From contig QCDA01000001.1 in assembly GCA_003281065.1 (NCBI GenBank), positions 1 to 64,000 of the forward strand: DNA of 64,000 bases, in the 5' to 3' direction. Source of the stretch: Pelagibacteraceae bacterium AG-349-E10 (lineage in GTDB: Bacteria > Pseudomonadota > Alphaproteobacteria > HIMB59). A program made the translations under genes and the position numbers. Under the pieces are notes generated by a model. It saw only the letters and a program-made list of their open reading frames with translations. It had not been told where the DNA came from and made no database searches. Shown one piece after another: positions 45,083 to 53,981 of the stretch (its first letter is position 1; each line of letters begins with the position of its first letter).

Positions 45083-46133
45083 AGTAGAATATATAAATAT
45101 TAAAAAAAACTTTGGTTCTGTAGAGGTACTAAAAGATATAAATCTAAATATTGGTAATCAAAAATTTGTTGTTTTACTTGGCCCTTCAGGGTGTGGAAAG
45201 ACTACTTTATTGAGAATGACCGCTGGATTAGAAACTATATCTAGTGGGGAAATTTCAATAGGTGGAGACATTATTAATAATATCCACCCAAGAGATAGAG
45301 ATATAGCAATGGTTTTTCAAAACTACGCTTTATACCCTCAAATGAATGTCTTTGATAATATTGCATTCAGTTTACAGATCAGAAAAATGGCTAGCCAAGA
45401 GATAAAGGAAAAAGTTGAGTGGGCTGCTTCTGTATTAAATTTAACAGATTTTTTAAACAGAACACCAAAAGAGCTGTCAGGTGGACAAAGGCAAAGGGTA
45501 GCTATGGGTAGAGCATTAGTAAGAGACCCAAAGGTGTTTTTGTTCGATGAGCCATTGTCAAATCTTGATGCAAAACTAAGAGCTCATATGAGATTGGAGA
45601 TTAGAAAATTACATAATCAACAAAATGCTACCACTATTTATGTAACTCATGATCAAATTGAGGCTATGACTATGGCTGACGAGATAGTGATTATGAACAA
45701 TGGTATTATTGAACAAATAGCAACTCCAAATGAAATTTATGAAAAACCAAATAATTTATTTGTTGCCGATTTTATTGGCACTCCTGCAATTAATCTTCTT
45801 GAGGGAGTTGTAACAGATAAGAGTAGTATTAAATTAAACTCACAGGATATACCTCACTCCAAAAAAAATGTATTAAATAATCAAAGTGTAGTTTATGGCA
45901 TCAGACCTACTGACGTGAGCATAGATCCAAGCTCAAATATCAAAGCAGAGGTAGTTTTAGTAGAAACAACTGGTTCAGAGACTCATATTATAACAATGTT
46001 AGATAATAACGAATTTAGAGTAGTTCAAAATGGTGGACGTACCACAATTAAAAATGGTGATGTCATTCCTCTTTCAATTAATATTGAAAAAGCACATTTA
46101 TTTGATCATTCATCAACCAAAAGAATAGATTAA
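45075..46133 (+). CDS. ABC transporter ATP-binding protein (UgpC/MalK type), cassette B
   Basis: Energises the cassette B importer. The 352 residues have complete motifs: Walker A GPSGCGKT (36-43), FQNYALYPQM Q-loop, LSGGQRQR signature, FLFDEPLSNLDAKLR and the switch histidine in VTHDQIEAMT. A C-terminal TOBE-type domain follows (YGIRPTDVSI). In contrast to the cassette A pair, a single intact ATPase serves as homodimer. It overlaps the AraM-type gene by 8 bases and lies 5 kb from its permeases on the other strand. Confidence 0.93.
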   Translation: MSEVEYINIKKNFGSVEVLKDINLNIGNQKFVVLLGPSGCGKTTLLRMTAGLETISSGEISIGGDIINNIHPRDRDIAMVFQNYALYPQMNVFDNIAFSLQIRKMASQEIKEKVEWAASVLNLTDFLNRTPKELSGGQRQRVAMGRALVRDPKVFLFDEPLSNLDAKLRAHMRLEIRKLHNQQNATTIYVTHDQIEAMTMADEIVIMNNGIIEQIATPNEIYEKPNNLFVADFIGTPAINLLEGVVTDKSSIKLNSQDIPHSKKNVLNNQSVVYGIRPTDVSIDPSSNIKAEVVLVETTGSETHIITMLDNNEFRVVQNGGRTTIKNGDVIPLSINIEKAHLFDHSSTKRID

Positions 46134-46152
46134 TTTATACTCAGCTTATTCA

Positions 46153-48183
46153 ATGAAAAGTAAATATAACGAAAACGAAGCGAAATCTTACATCAAAAAA
46201 TATGCAAAAAGAGGTATTTCTAAAGACTTAGCACTTCGCATTTATACAACACAACTTTTGGGAAATGATCCTACCGTTGTTCTGCATGGAGGAGGGAATA
46301 CATCGGTGAAATCGTCATTAGATACACTTCTTGGTGAAAATGAGGAAATTATTTATGTAAAAGGTAGTGGGAAAGATATGGGTAATATTGAGGAGGATGG
46401 TTTCCCGGCTTTAGAAATGAAAAATCTTCTTTGTATGAGAAAACTAACTAAGCTAGATGACTTTCAAATGGTTAATTATCAGCGTAAATATATGCTTGAT
46501 ACTTCTTTCCCAAATGCTTCTGTAGAAACTCTTTTACACGCGTTCCTCCCTCACAAATTCGTTGATCACTCGCACTCTAATGCAATTCTCTCACTTATTG
46601 ATCAACCTAATCCAGAAAAAATTTGTAAGCATGTATTTGGTGATGAAATGGGTATTGTTCCATACATTATGCCTGGTTTTGAATTAGCAAAAAAAGCTTC
46701 TGAGGTTTTTGATAAAAATCCAAATGTAAAAGGATTAATTCTTTTAAATCATGGAATTTTCACTTTTGCAAATAATGCAAAAGAAAGTTACGAAAGAATG
46801 ATTAAATATATAACGAAGGCTGAAAAAGAGCTCACAAAAAAATCTAAATTTATTAGAGTAAGCAAATACGTTGAAAAAAAAATTAGCATTTCAGAAATTT
46901 CAAACCTGATAAGGCAACAAATAGCCAATATACGTGGTGATGATTTTGAAAGAAAGATTGTGTATTTTAATAAACCAAAATTCTTTGACGAATTATTTTC
47001 ACACCCTAACTTAAAAAAATTTACAAATGAAGGACCAGTTACACCTGATCATGTTATAAGGATTAAATCTAAACCATTAATTATCGATTTATCAAAAGAA
47101 AAAACTAATAATTTAGAAAAAAACATTATTCAATCCATTGAAAATTTTAAAGATAATTATAAAAAATATTTTAAACGTAATCATAAATATAACTCTAGCG
47201 CCTCAATGTTAGACCCTTATCCAAGATTAATTTTAGTAAAAGGCATTGGAATTTTTTCCACAGGGCCAACATTTAAAGATGCCAAAATAGCAATGGATGT
47301 AGGTTTAAATTCTCTCTCAGTAATTTTACAGGCTGCTAAGTTTGGAAATTTTAAGTCAATACCTGAAAAAGAAATTTTTAGAATGGAATATTGGCCCCTT
47401 GAGCTTGCAAAAATTAAAAATTCATCTCAAAAACTTAAAGGACAGGTAGCAGTTGTTACAGGCGGCCTTGGTGGTATCGGTTATATTACAGCATTAAAGT
47501 TTAAAGCAGAGGGAGCAGATGTAATCATTATTGATATTATCAACCCTAAAAATATCAAACAGGATATAACAGGGATGAGTTATATAAAATGTGATATCAC
47601 AAATGAAGATAAAGTCAGGGATGTATTTAAACAAATATCCGCTATTTATGGCGGTGTAGATATCCTTATTTCTAATGCAGGGTTTGCTACTGTTGAGTCT
47701 TTGGAAAAACTCACAAAGCAACAATTTGATAAAAGTTTTGATCTTAACCTTTTTGCACATCACTATTTCGTTAAACACGGAGTTGAAATAATGAAAAGGC
47801 AAAAAACCAGAGGAGTAGTTTTGTTTAATATTTCTAAACAAGCTGTAAATCCTGGAAAAAATTATGCTGCCTATGGTCTTACAAAAGCTGCTCTATTATT
47901 TTTAATGAAACAATACGTAACAGAGTACAGTGATTATGGAATTCGTTTTAATGGAGTGAATGCTGATAGGATTAGAAGTGGCTTAATGACCAATGATATG
48001 ATTACAAAGAGATCTAAGGCAAGAGGTTTAACAACTAAGCAATATATGTCTGGAAACTTATTAAAACAGGAAGTTAAAGCAATCGATGTAGCCGATGCTT
48101 TTTATCATTTGACTTTGTCTTACAAGTCGACTGCAAGTGTAATAACTGTAGATGGTGGAAATTTAGAGTCTTCGTTTAGATAA
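46153..48183 (+). CDS. Bifunctional class II aldolase/short-chain dehydrogenase
   Basis: Fusion of 676 residues. Residues 1 to about 420 are a COG3347-type aldolase (VVLHGGGNTSVKSSLD, VKGSGKDMG, ASVETLLHAFLPHKFVDHSH, VPYIMPGF, LLNHGIFTF). From about 430 follows an SDR with VAVVTGGLGGIGYITAL, LISNAGFATVESL, NISKQAV and the YGLTK catalytic pair. Known members of the family cleave rhamnulose 1-phosphate and oxidise the lactaldehyde released. There is no rhamnose isomerase here, so the substrate may differ. It ends cassette B, 19 bases after the ATPase gene. The aldolase half has a free-standing relative at 31677. Confidence 0.88.
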   Translation: MKSKYNENEAKSYIKKYAKRGISKDLALRIYTTQLLGNDPTVVLHGGGNTSVKSSLDTLLGENEEIIYVKGSGKDMGNIEEDGFPALEMKNLLCMRKLTKLDDFQMVNYQRKYMLDTSFPNASVETLLHAFLPHKFVDHSHSNAILSLIDQPNPEKICKHVFGDEMGIVPYIMPGFELAKKASEVFDKNPNVKGLILLNHGIFTFANNAKESYERMIKYITKAEKELTKKSKFIRVSKYVEKKISISEISNLIRQQIANIRGDDFERKIVYFNKPKFFDELFSHPNLKKFTNEGPVTPDHVIRIKSKPLIIDLSKEKTNNLEKNIIQSIENFKDNYKKYFKRNHKYNSSASMLDPYPRLILVKGIGIFSTGPTFKDAKIAMDVGLNSLSVILQAAKFGNFKSIPEKEIFRMEYWPLELAKIKNSSQKLKGQVAVVTGGLGGIGYITALKFKAEGADVIIIDIINPKNIKQDITGMSYIKCDITNEDKVRDVFKQISAIYGGVDILISNAGFATVESLEKLTKQQFDKSFDLNLFAHHYFVKHGVEIMKRQKTRGVVLFNISKQAVNPGKNYAAYGLTKAALLFLMKQYVTEYSDYGIRFNGVNADRIRSGLMTNDMITKRSKARGLTTKQYMSGNLLKQEVKAIDVADAFYHLTLSYKSTASVITVDGGNLESSFR

Positions 48184-48185
48184 AA

Positions 48186-48593
48186 TTATCTATATACCCT
48201 TTTTAAATTAAGCCCTAACTTTTTGAATTTTTTTTTGAAACTATAGAATTCTTTGTTATGTTTAGCAGAATTCTGTTTTAAAATTAGCTTTTGGTAGTAA
48301 TGAACCATTTCATGACCAAGAATTTCTACGAATTCTCTAAAATTTTTAAATTTATTATGAATAGTTATTTTGTAACAAAATTTTGTAGCGTAAGGATTAA
48401 ATTCAAATAGACCCAGAGCTCCATGCATTCTTCTTATTGTAATCTTTGGATTTTTGAGCCGATTATTAAAGATATGCTTGTTTAATATTTTATAAATAGC
48501 AGGTACTTTATTTGCTTTAGGATTATATATTCTTTCTTCACCATAATGTTCTATGAGCGCTGCTAAGCTTTTTGTTCTAGGCATGAATTTCAA
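48186..48593 (-). CDS. SprT-like zinc metalloprotein
   Basis: Small protein of 135 residues with the HExxH zinc site GHEMVHYYQ (H94, E95, H98) and a third histidine H112 in AKHNKEF, the arrangement of SprT-like domains. It is basic and lysine-rich, with no signal peptide. The SprT/Spartan family includes proteases for DNA-protein crosslinks, but small bacterial members are uncharacterised, so the role is open. It faces the cassette B operon tail to tail with a 2-base gap, at the start of a patch of small accessory genes. Confidence 0.75.
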   Translation of the reverse strand: MKFMPRTKSLAALIEHYGEERIYNPKANKVPAIYKILNKHIFNNRLKNPKITIRRMHGALGLFEFNPYATKFCYKITIHNKFKNFREFVEILGHEMVHYYQKLILKQNSAKHNKEFYSFKKKFKKLGLNLKRVYR

Positions 48594-48631
48594 TTTACAA
48601 ATAAAGTTTATCAGAAAAAAATCAAGAAAAT

Positions 48632-48925
48632 TTAGTTAGGACTCTTTCTCAAATTTTCTAAAAACAAAATGACTTCTTCATATTGATCATCAGGAATATC
48701 TTTGTAGCTGCAACCATACTTATCTTTAATGCTAAGTGCAATATGTGCATATACATTTCTACCCTTTGGATGAAAAGGCGAAGGCTTCAAAAGTGGTTGA
48801 ATTTCGTCGCCGATTAACTGAACTTTATTCCAGATTTTTTTTCTATTATCTTCATTCAAAATTATATTCCACCAGGAAAAAATGACTCTAGTAAAATTCT
48901 TATGACTGCAAACCCTATCCCACAA
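48632..48925 (-). CDS. Hypothetical protein
   Basis: Open frame of up to 97 residues, not recognised with confidence. The C-terminal half (NVYAHIALSIKDKYGCSYKDIP, then DDQYEEVILFLENL, given here in two parts) faintly resembles the ORF6C-type tails of phage antirepressor-like proteins. The TTG at 48925 has no ribosome site; a TTG inside the frame that starts at NEDNRKK, giving about 74 residues, is also possible. The 5' part overlaps another small frame at 48862-48960, and only one of the two N-terminal readings can be right. Confidence 0.4.
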   Translation of the reverse strand: MWDRVCSHKNFTRVIFSWWNIILNEDNRKKIWNKVQLIGDEIQPLLKPSPFHPKGRNVYAHIALSIKDKYGCSYKDIPDDQYEEVILFLENLRKSPN

Positions 48926-48960
48926 AAAATGATAATAGTAATTAATTGTTTATTCATCAT
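48862..48960 (-). CDS. Possible small membrane protein (32 aa)
   Basis: Short frame MMNKQLITIIIFCGIGFAVI continuing to ILLESFFPGGI: an N-terminal lysine then a single hydrophobic helix, ATG start doubled (48960 and 48957). It overlaps the 5' part of the hypothetical gene at 48632 in another frame. The composition is that of a real transmembrane helix, but no Shine-Dalgarno sequence is evident and it may be chance in an AT-rich gap. Confidence 0.25.
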   Translation of the reverse strand: MMNKQLITIIIFCGIGFAVIRILLESFFPGGI

Positions 48961-48978
48961 GATATATAAGTACCAAAT

Positions 48979-49365
48979 ATGAAAAATTTTATCATTATTT
49001 TCTTTATATTACTGCCAAATTTAAGTTATGCGGATTTATTAGAAAAATTTTCTCTAGCCTGTATTTGTGACAAGAGTATCAATGCACTCAAGTATTTTGA
49101 CTGTAAGCAAAAAGTTTCTGGTACACAATTAGATTTATTAAAAGAGGAAAACTTAAAAGATAAAATTTATATATATAGTAGTTTTGATGAAAAAAAATAT
49201 GAGCTTATCGAAAATGACCCCAATTTCATTTTTAATTATGAGACTGAAGATTATATATCTACCATATCAATTAATAGTAATTTGGATTTAGATTTTTCAA
49301 TATCTTACAAAGAATTCGATAAAAACTGGTCCTATGAACTAAAGTGTGTTTCTCTAAAAAAATAA
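48979..49365 (+). CDS. Hypothetical secreted protein
   Basis: 128 residues with a clear Sec signal peptide (MKNFIIIFFILLPNLSYAD, cleavage after SYA). The mature part is acidic, with four cysteines (LACICDK, FDCKQ, LKCVS) that could form disulfides in the periplasm, and beta-rich content (YISTISINSNLDLDFSISY). No family is recognised. It stands alone between a divergent small-gene patch and a DMT transporter, 19 bases before the latter. Confidence 0.6.
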   Translation: MKNFIIIFFILLPNLSYADLLEKFSLACICDKSINALKYFDCKQKVSGTQLDLLKEENLKDKIYIYSSFDEKKYELIENDPNFIFNYETEDYISTISINSNLDLDFSISYKEFDKNWSYELKCVSLKK

Positions 49366-49384
49366 TGATCTTAATTTCTCTTAA

Positions 49385-50257
49385 ATGATTAAAAAAGTTT
49401 TTATAATACCTTTTTTTGTATCTTTAATTGGATTTGTGTTACTAGTTTCAATGGACTCTGTAATTAAAATTCTAGGGTACAGATATCCTATTTTGCAATT
49501 ATTATTTTTAAATGCATTGTTTTCTTTAATCCCCTTAGCTTATTTCATATTTAAAAATCACGGCTTTAAATTTTATCAAAATCAAAATTACACTTTTCAG
49601 ATTATAAGAGGCATAGTGCATACATTAGGATTTCTTTGTGTCTTAAAAGGAGTACTGCTTCTACCTCTTTCAATTGTTTATCCTGTTTTATTCACTTCGC
49701 CTTTAATGCTTTTAGTAATGTCTCATTTTTTTTTGAGCGATGATATAAACATTATAAGAGTGATGGCAATACTGATGGGTTTTTTTGGAGTATTGATTTC
49801 AGCAGAACCCTTAGGCTCTAGTAATGTATCTATTCATGGAGTTTTGTATGTATTTATTGGTGCCTTTTGTATTGCTGTCACCCACTTAATTACGCGTAAA
49901 TATAATTATCTAACATCTTCATATTCTGCAGCTTTTTTTAGCATGGCCGTAAGTGTTGTAATCTTTTTTTTTGCAACGAAATTTCAGTTAGTAATAATGA
50001 CATATAATGATCTGTCTTTATCAATTTTGGGCGGGCTATTTGCTGGACTTGGTGTTAGCGCTGTAATATATGGATCAAGAACACTACCTTCTGCAGTATT
50101 TGGTTTAACAAGTTATTTCCAAATTATTTATGGTGTATTTTTAGGTTGGATTATTTTTAATCAATTACCCTCAATTTATAATTATTTTGGAATACTCATA
50201 GTTATAATCGCGGGTGTTCTTCTTTTTTACTTCGATAAAAGCAAAAATGAAAGTTAG
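49385..50257 (+). CDS. EamA/DMT-family transporter
   Basis: 290 residues with about ten hydrophobic helices in two EamA repeats; typical family stretches are FNQLPSIYNYFGILIVIIAG at the end and ISAEPLGSSN after the first repeat. It probably exports a small metabolite. It overlaps the phosphoesterase gene by 11 bases. It is not a close copy of the DMT gene at 2413. Confidence 0.86.
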   Translation: MIKKVFIIPFFVSLIGFVLLVSMDSVIKILGYRYPILQLLFLNALFSLIPLAYFIFKNHGFKFYQNQNYTFQIIRGIVHTLGFLCVLKGVLLLPLSIVYPVLFTSPLMLLVMSHFFLSDDINIIRVMAILMGFFGVLISAEPLGSSNVSIHGVLYVFIGAFCIAVTHLITRKYNYLTSSYSAAFFSMAVSVVIFFFATKFQLVIMTYNDLSLSILGGLFAGLGVSAVIYGSRTLPSAVFGLTSYFQIIYGVFLGWIIFNQLPSIYNYFGILIVIIAGVLLFYFDKSKNES

Positions 50258-51290
50258 GGTAATGTTATCTATCATCACTCTCTACTTCATTTCGTATTTA
50301 ATTTTTATATTTCCATTTGATGTTTTATCTACTTGGCTAGGTAATCCAACTTCACCATTAGAGGTTTTTATAACCACTACATTGGTATTTTCTCTTTGTC
50401 TTTATTATTTTAGATCAAAAAGTACAAATAAATTTATAAAAATTTTTGTTTATGAGGGGTTTGGTATAGGCACAGTATCTTTTTTTTTAATAATACCTCT
50501 AATTGCTTTTGAATATCTTAATATTGTAAGTAGTTACAAGCTAGCAATTTTTTTCTTTTTCATTCAAATCCCTACAATCATTTACGGATATATTAATTCA
50601 AAAAAGACTAAAATAAAAAATTTCTCATTAAATTCAGAACTGATAGACAAGAGTTTTAAATTTGTTTTTATCAGTGATGTCCATATAGGTTCAAATCATC
50701 CATCCTCACTTAAAAAAATTATATCTGAAATCATTGAACTAGATCCATCTTTTTTAATTATTGGTGGTGATTTAATTGATAGTAGTTCTTTTAAAATCGA
50801 AGATCTCAAAGAGTTTAAAAAACTTAACAAACCTATCTATTTTGTTACTGGCAACCATGAGTACTATATTAAAAACTCAAAAAAACATCTTGATGATCTT
50901 GATAGTGTTGGAATACAAACACTAAACAATGAATCTTTAAAAATTAATGGAATTAATTTAATTGGACTCTCAGATAACATAAGTGATAAATCAAAAATTT
51001 CTAATTTTGAAAAACTTTTTCAAAAAGACTTATTTAATCTGTTGATTGTTCATAAACCCTCTATTTGGGAAAAAGTTTCACCTAAAGCTAATTTAATGCT
51101 TTCTGGACACACACATAATGGGCAGATCTTTCCTTTCAATTTTATTGTAAGACTTAAATTTCCTCAAATTTATGGGCTTTACCAAAGAATGAATAACTAT
51201 TTATATGTGAGCTCTGGATCAGCGACATGGGGCCCAAAGATAAGATTAGGATCTAACAATGAGATTGTTCAAATAAAATTAAAAAATTAA
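50247..51290 (+). CDS. Membrane-anchored metallophosphoesterase (YaeI/YkuE-like)
   Basis: 347-residue protein from ATG 50247, with three or four N-terminal membrane helices and then a calcineurin-like phosphoesterase domain. The metal ligands are complete: D-x-H in ISDVHIG, GGDLID, GNHEYY, the histidine in IVHKPS and SGHTHNGQ. The upstream in-frame start at 50214 would add eleven residues read through the DMT gene and is not preferred. Relatives act on phospholipid or lipid A precursors, but the substrate here is not known. Confidence 0.86.
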   Translation: MKVRVMLSIITLYFISYLIFIFPFDVLSTWLGNPTSPLEVFITTTLVFSLCLYYFRSKSTNKFIKIFVYEGFGIGTVSFFLIIPLIAFEYLNIVSSYKLAIFFFFIQIPTIIYGYINSKKTKIKNFSLNSELIDKSFKFVFISDVHIGSNHPSSLKKIISEIIELDPSFLIIGGDLIDSSSFKIEDLKEFKKLNKPIYFVTGNHEYYIKNSKKHLDDLDSVGIQTLNNESLKINGINLIGLSDNISDKSKISNFEKLFQKDLFNLLIVHKPSIWEKVSPKANLMLSGHTHNGQIFPFNFIVRLKFPQIYGLYQRMNNYLYVSSGSATWGPKIRLGSNNEIVQIKLKN

Positions 51291-51320
51291 CAATTTCTCT
51301 TATTGATGTAGATTAAATTA

Positions 51321-51824
51321 ATGTTTTCTTTTTTATCTAAATTAATTTTTCTTTTCTTTTTTTTTATAAGTTCGGTTTTTGCAGATAGTCATATTTTGGA
51401 GCAAGAAAACTTTGAGGCTTGGCAATATACTTGTGTTTCTGAACAAAATCAAAAAATATGTGATTTAAGAGAGCTTGTATTTGACTCCAACACAAATGAA
51501 GTCGTAAGTTATCTATCTATATCCATAAATCCAGATAAATTAACACAAATGCAAATTGCATTTCCCCATGCAGTGAATCTGAAAAGTCCAATTAAATTAC
51601 AAATCGACGAAAAAGATCCAATAGATCTTAATTATGCTTACTGTAATCAAAGCGCATGTTTTGTGGCAGAGATAATTGGAGAAAATTTTGTGAATTTTTT
51701 CAAAGCTGGAAATCAAATTTCTATAAAGACTTTATTTCTTGATAACCGAGAGGCCACTATAACTTATTCATTAAAAGGTTTCACAGCTGGTTACAACAGA
51801 TTGTTTTCTTCAATTAATAATTAA
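51321..51824 (+). CDS. Invasion-associated locus B (IalB) family protein
   Basis: 167 residues with a Sec signal peptide (hydrophobic stretch then SSVFADS). The mature part shows the IalB pattern: a WQYTCV start with paired cysteines (C...ICDLRE), an internal pair (YCNQSACFVAEI), and a closing LKGFTAGYNRL segment. Such periplasmic proteins are widespread in alphaproteobacteria, free-living ones included; despite the name no link to virulence is implied. It runs tail to tail with the AmpG gene, sharing an AT-only hairpin. Confidence 0.78.
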   Translation: MFSFLSKLIFLFFFFISSVFADSHILEQENFEAWQYTCVSEQNQKICDLRELVFDSNTNEVVSYLSISINPDKLTQMQIAFPHAVNLKSPIKLQIDEKDPIDLNYAYCNQSACFVAEIIGENFVNFFKAGNQISIKTLFLDNREATITYSLKGFTAGYNRLFSSINN

Positions 51825-51827
51825 ATA

Positions 51828-51844
51828 TTTAGTTTTTAACTAAA
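51828..51844. terminator. Weak AT-only hairpin between convergent ialB-like and ampG genes
   Basis: TTTAGTT-TTT-AACTAAA, 7 bp perfect, followed on the plus strand by TTAATTTTATTTTT. It overlaps the ampG stop. The AT-only stem makes it a weak terminator at best. Confidence 0.35.
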
Positions 51845-53367
51845 TTAATTTTATTTTTAATTAACAACAAACATATCAGAGATGGTATTACCATGATGGC
51901 AGTTATCATAAAGAATAATCCCCAATCACCACCTAGCCCGTCAACCATAGCACCGGAAGAGGATGCTAATAATGTTCTTCCCGCAGTTCCAACAGAGGCT
52001 AGCAAAGCGTATTGTGTAGCAGTGAAGCTTCGATCAACAAGGAGTGATATAAATGTTACAAATGCAACAGTTGCAAAAGCTGCCGCGAGGTCATCAATGA
52101 TTACCGCAAATGCAAACAGAACTTTTGATGGCCCTACCCATGCCAGAACTGAAAATAGTATATTCGTAGCTGACATTGCTATTCCTGCTATAATTAGAGT
52201 TTTAATTATACCAGATCTCATTGCAATAGCCCCTCCAATAAGAGTAAAAACAATGGTAGTAATCCAGCCAAGTGCCTTTGAATAGATAGCTATATCCCCC
52301 TTCGAAAAACCAATTTCTTTATAAAAAACTAAACTCATCCTCCCCAAAAAAGCTTCGCCAATTTTAAATAAAAAAACAAAAGCTAAGATAGCAATTCCAA
52401 TTCTAACTCCATTATTATTAAAAAAACTACTTAGTGGATTTGCTACAACATTATTTAGGTAGTAAAATGTTTGTGAAATAGGATTTTCCGCACCAAATTT
52501 TTTTATAAAAAATGAAAAAATATAAAATACTGCACCAATTACAACAAAAGTAAGACCCCCATTAGTGAACCATATTTTTTCAAAGAATTGACCAATTAAA
52601 AAACATAATGCTCCAATTGCTATAAATAGATAACTTGCCTTTACAACACTTTCGACATTCGTATTAGATGCATCAGTATTTAAAATATTTTGAAATCTCT
52701 CTTTATTGGTCTCCGGAATAAAAGATAATCCTACATTACATAAGACTATTATACCCATTAAAAAAATAAAAGTTACTTGCCAATATTGATCAATTCCAGA
52801 TTTTTCTAACTTTTCTGCAATCTCTAAACATACATAACCACCTAATTTAAATCCAGTCCACCATCCAACAACTGCCATTGCAGCTCCTGCTGCCATACTA
52901 GCCGATTCTTCTTTTTTAATTTGCTCAATTCTTAAGGCGTCTATTGTTATATCTTGCGTAGCAGATGATATTGCAATAGCTAAACCTACACCAATGATTA
53001 ATGCTAAATTTTGAGTTGGTTCAAGGACACTCCAAATAATTAAGCAAATTAAAATTATAGTTTGCATTAAAAGGATTATGGATTTTCGATGCCCTATTTT
53101 ATTTGTTAAAAAAGGTAATTTCATTCGATCAATTATTGGTGCCCACAAAAAATTAAATGCATAAACACCAAATATTAACCCAGCCCATCCTATTGTACTT
53201 CTGCTAAGCCCTTCTTCTTTTAGCCACAAAGACAAAGCGCTAGCAATAAGAACCCAAGGAAATCCACTTATGATGCCTAATAAAAGAATACGTAACATTC
53301 TTCTGTCATAGTAAGCACCAATTAAGGATTTTAATTTATTCGAATCTACTGAAACCGAACTCATCAA
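51829..53367 (-). CDS. AmpG-family MFS transporter
   Basis: 512 residues with 12-14 helices. The beginning LLGIISGFPWVLIASALSLW, GLSRSTIGWAGL and FLWAPIIDRMKLPF is typical of AmpG, the importer of cell-wall muropeptides into the cytoplasm; SSATQDITIDALRIEQ replaces the usual SATQDIALDAWR-like block. A central stretch (about residues 220-290) with extra helices is longer than in short AmpG proteins. The alternative is another sugar-peptide permease. It is followed downstream by the convergent IalB-like gene. Confidence 0.82.
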   Translation of the reverse strand: MMSSVSVDSNKLKSLIGAYYDRRMLRILLLGIISGFPWVLIASALSLWLKEEGLSRSTIGWAGLIFGVYAFNFLWAPIIDRMKLPFLTNKIGHRKSIILLMQTIILICLIIWSVLEPTQNLALIIGVGLAIAISSATQDITIDALRIEQIKKEESASMAAGAAMAVVGWWTGFKLGGYVCLEIAEKLEKSGIDQYWQVTFIFLMGIIVLCNVGLSFIPETNKERFQNILNTDASNTNVESVVKASYLFIAIGALCFLIGQFFEKIWFTNGGLTFVVIGAVFYIFSFFIKKFGAENPISQTFYYLNNVVANPLSSFFNNNGVRIGIAILAFVFLFKIGEAFLGRMSLVFYKEIGFSKGDIAIYSKALGWITTIVFTLIGGAIAMRSGIIKTLIIAGIAMSATNILFSVLAWVGPSKVLFAFAVIIDDLAAAFATVAFVTFISLLVDRSFTATQYALLASVGTAGRTLLASSSGAMVDGLGGDWGLFFMITAIMVIPSLICLLLIKNKINLVKN

Positions 53368-53402
53368 TTATTATGTTATTCTAAAAAATAATTAATTAAA
53401 CT

Positions 53403-53921
53403 TTAATCGCTAAGAGAACTTAACCACTTTATTAAATCAGCCCTATCTTGGTCTTTTTTAATTCCGTTGTAGTTCATTTTCGTGCCAGTAATATACTTTT
53501 TTGGCTTTAATAAGAATTTGTTTAGTTCTTCTACATTCCAATCGCCACCAAATGCTGCAAGTGCTCCGGAGTATGCGAAGCCCTCTGCTGATCCTTTTTC
53601 TCTATTGACTATACCCCACATCGCTGGACCAGTTTTATTTTCACCACCTTTAACATGAGTATGGCAAGATGCACATTTTTTAAAAATCTTTTCACCATTT
53701 TCCATACTAGCTGATGCAAGCATAGGTGTAATGTCTGGTAAAACAGCAAAAATATCCACATCTTCACTTACAGAGGTTGTAACACCGCCTTCAGGTATTT
53801 CAATTTTGTATGCAAGTTCATCTGGAAACTCGGGGTGTATCGCCATATCAGCAACCTTTGAGAATACAGCAGCAAGAAGTAAGGCAAGTATTATTGCACC
53901 TAGAATTTTATTAGTTTCCAT
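53403..53921 (-). CDS. Membrane-anchored c-type cytochrome (CycM/c552-like)
   Basis: 172 residues with an uncleaved N-terminal helix (ILGAIILALLLAAVF) and a class I cytochrome c domain. The haem site is CASCH after IFKKC, preceded by ENGEKIF; the axial methionine is in GTKMNYNG. Such membrane-bound cytochromes shuttle electrons from the bc1 complex to cytochrome oxidase. Position next to divergent kdsB is common in alphaproteobacteria. Confidence 0.9.
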   Translation of the reverse strand: METNKILGAIILALLLAAVFSKVADMAIHPEFPDELAYKIEIPEGGVTTSVSEDVDIFAVLPDITPMLASASMENGEKIFKKCASCHTHVKGGENKTGPAMWGIVNREKGSAEGFAYSGALAAFGGDWNVEELNKFLLKPKKYITGTKMNYNGIKKDQDRADLIKWLSSLSD

Positions 53922-53981
53922 ATTAAAAAGAGAAGTCTATGTTTAAAAATATACCACTAAAAACGGATTTTTGTCGCATTA

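Noticed and set aside
47494-47841. 115-residue open frame antisense to the SDR half of the fused aldolase
   Set aside because: Shadow frame inside a conserved Rossmann domain.
51893-52285. 130-residue open frame antisense to ampG
   Set aside because: Composition (Ala/Thr/Ser) is that of a reverse reading of membrane-helix codons; no support.
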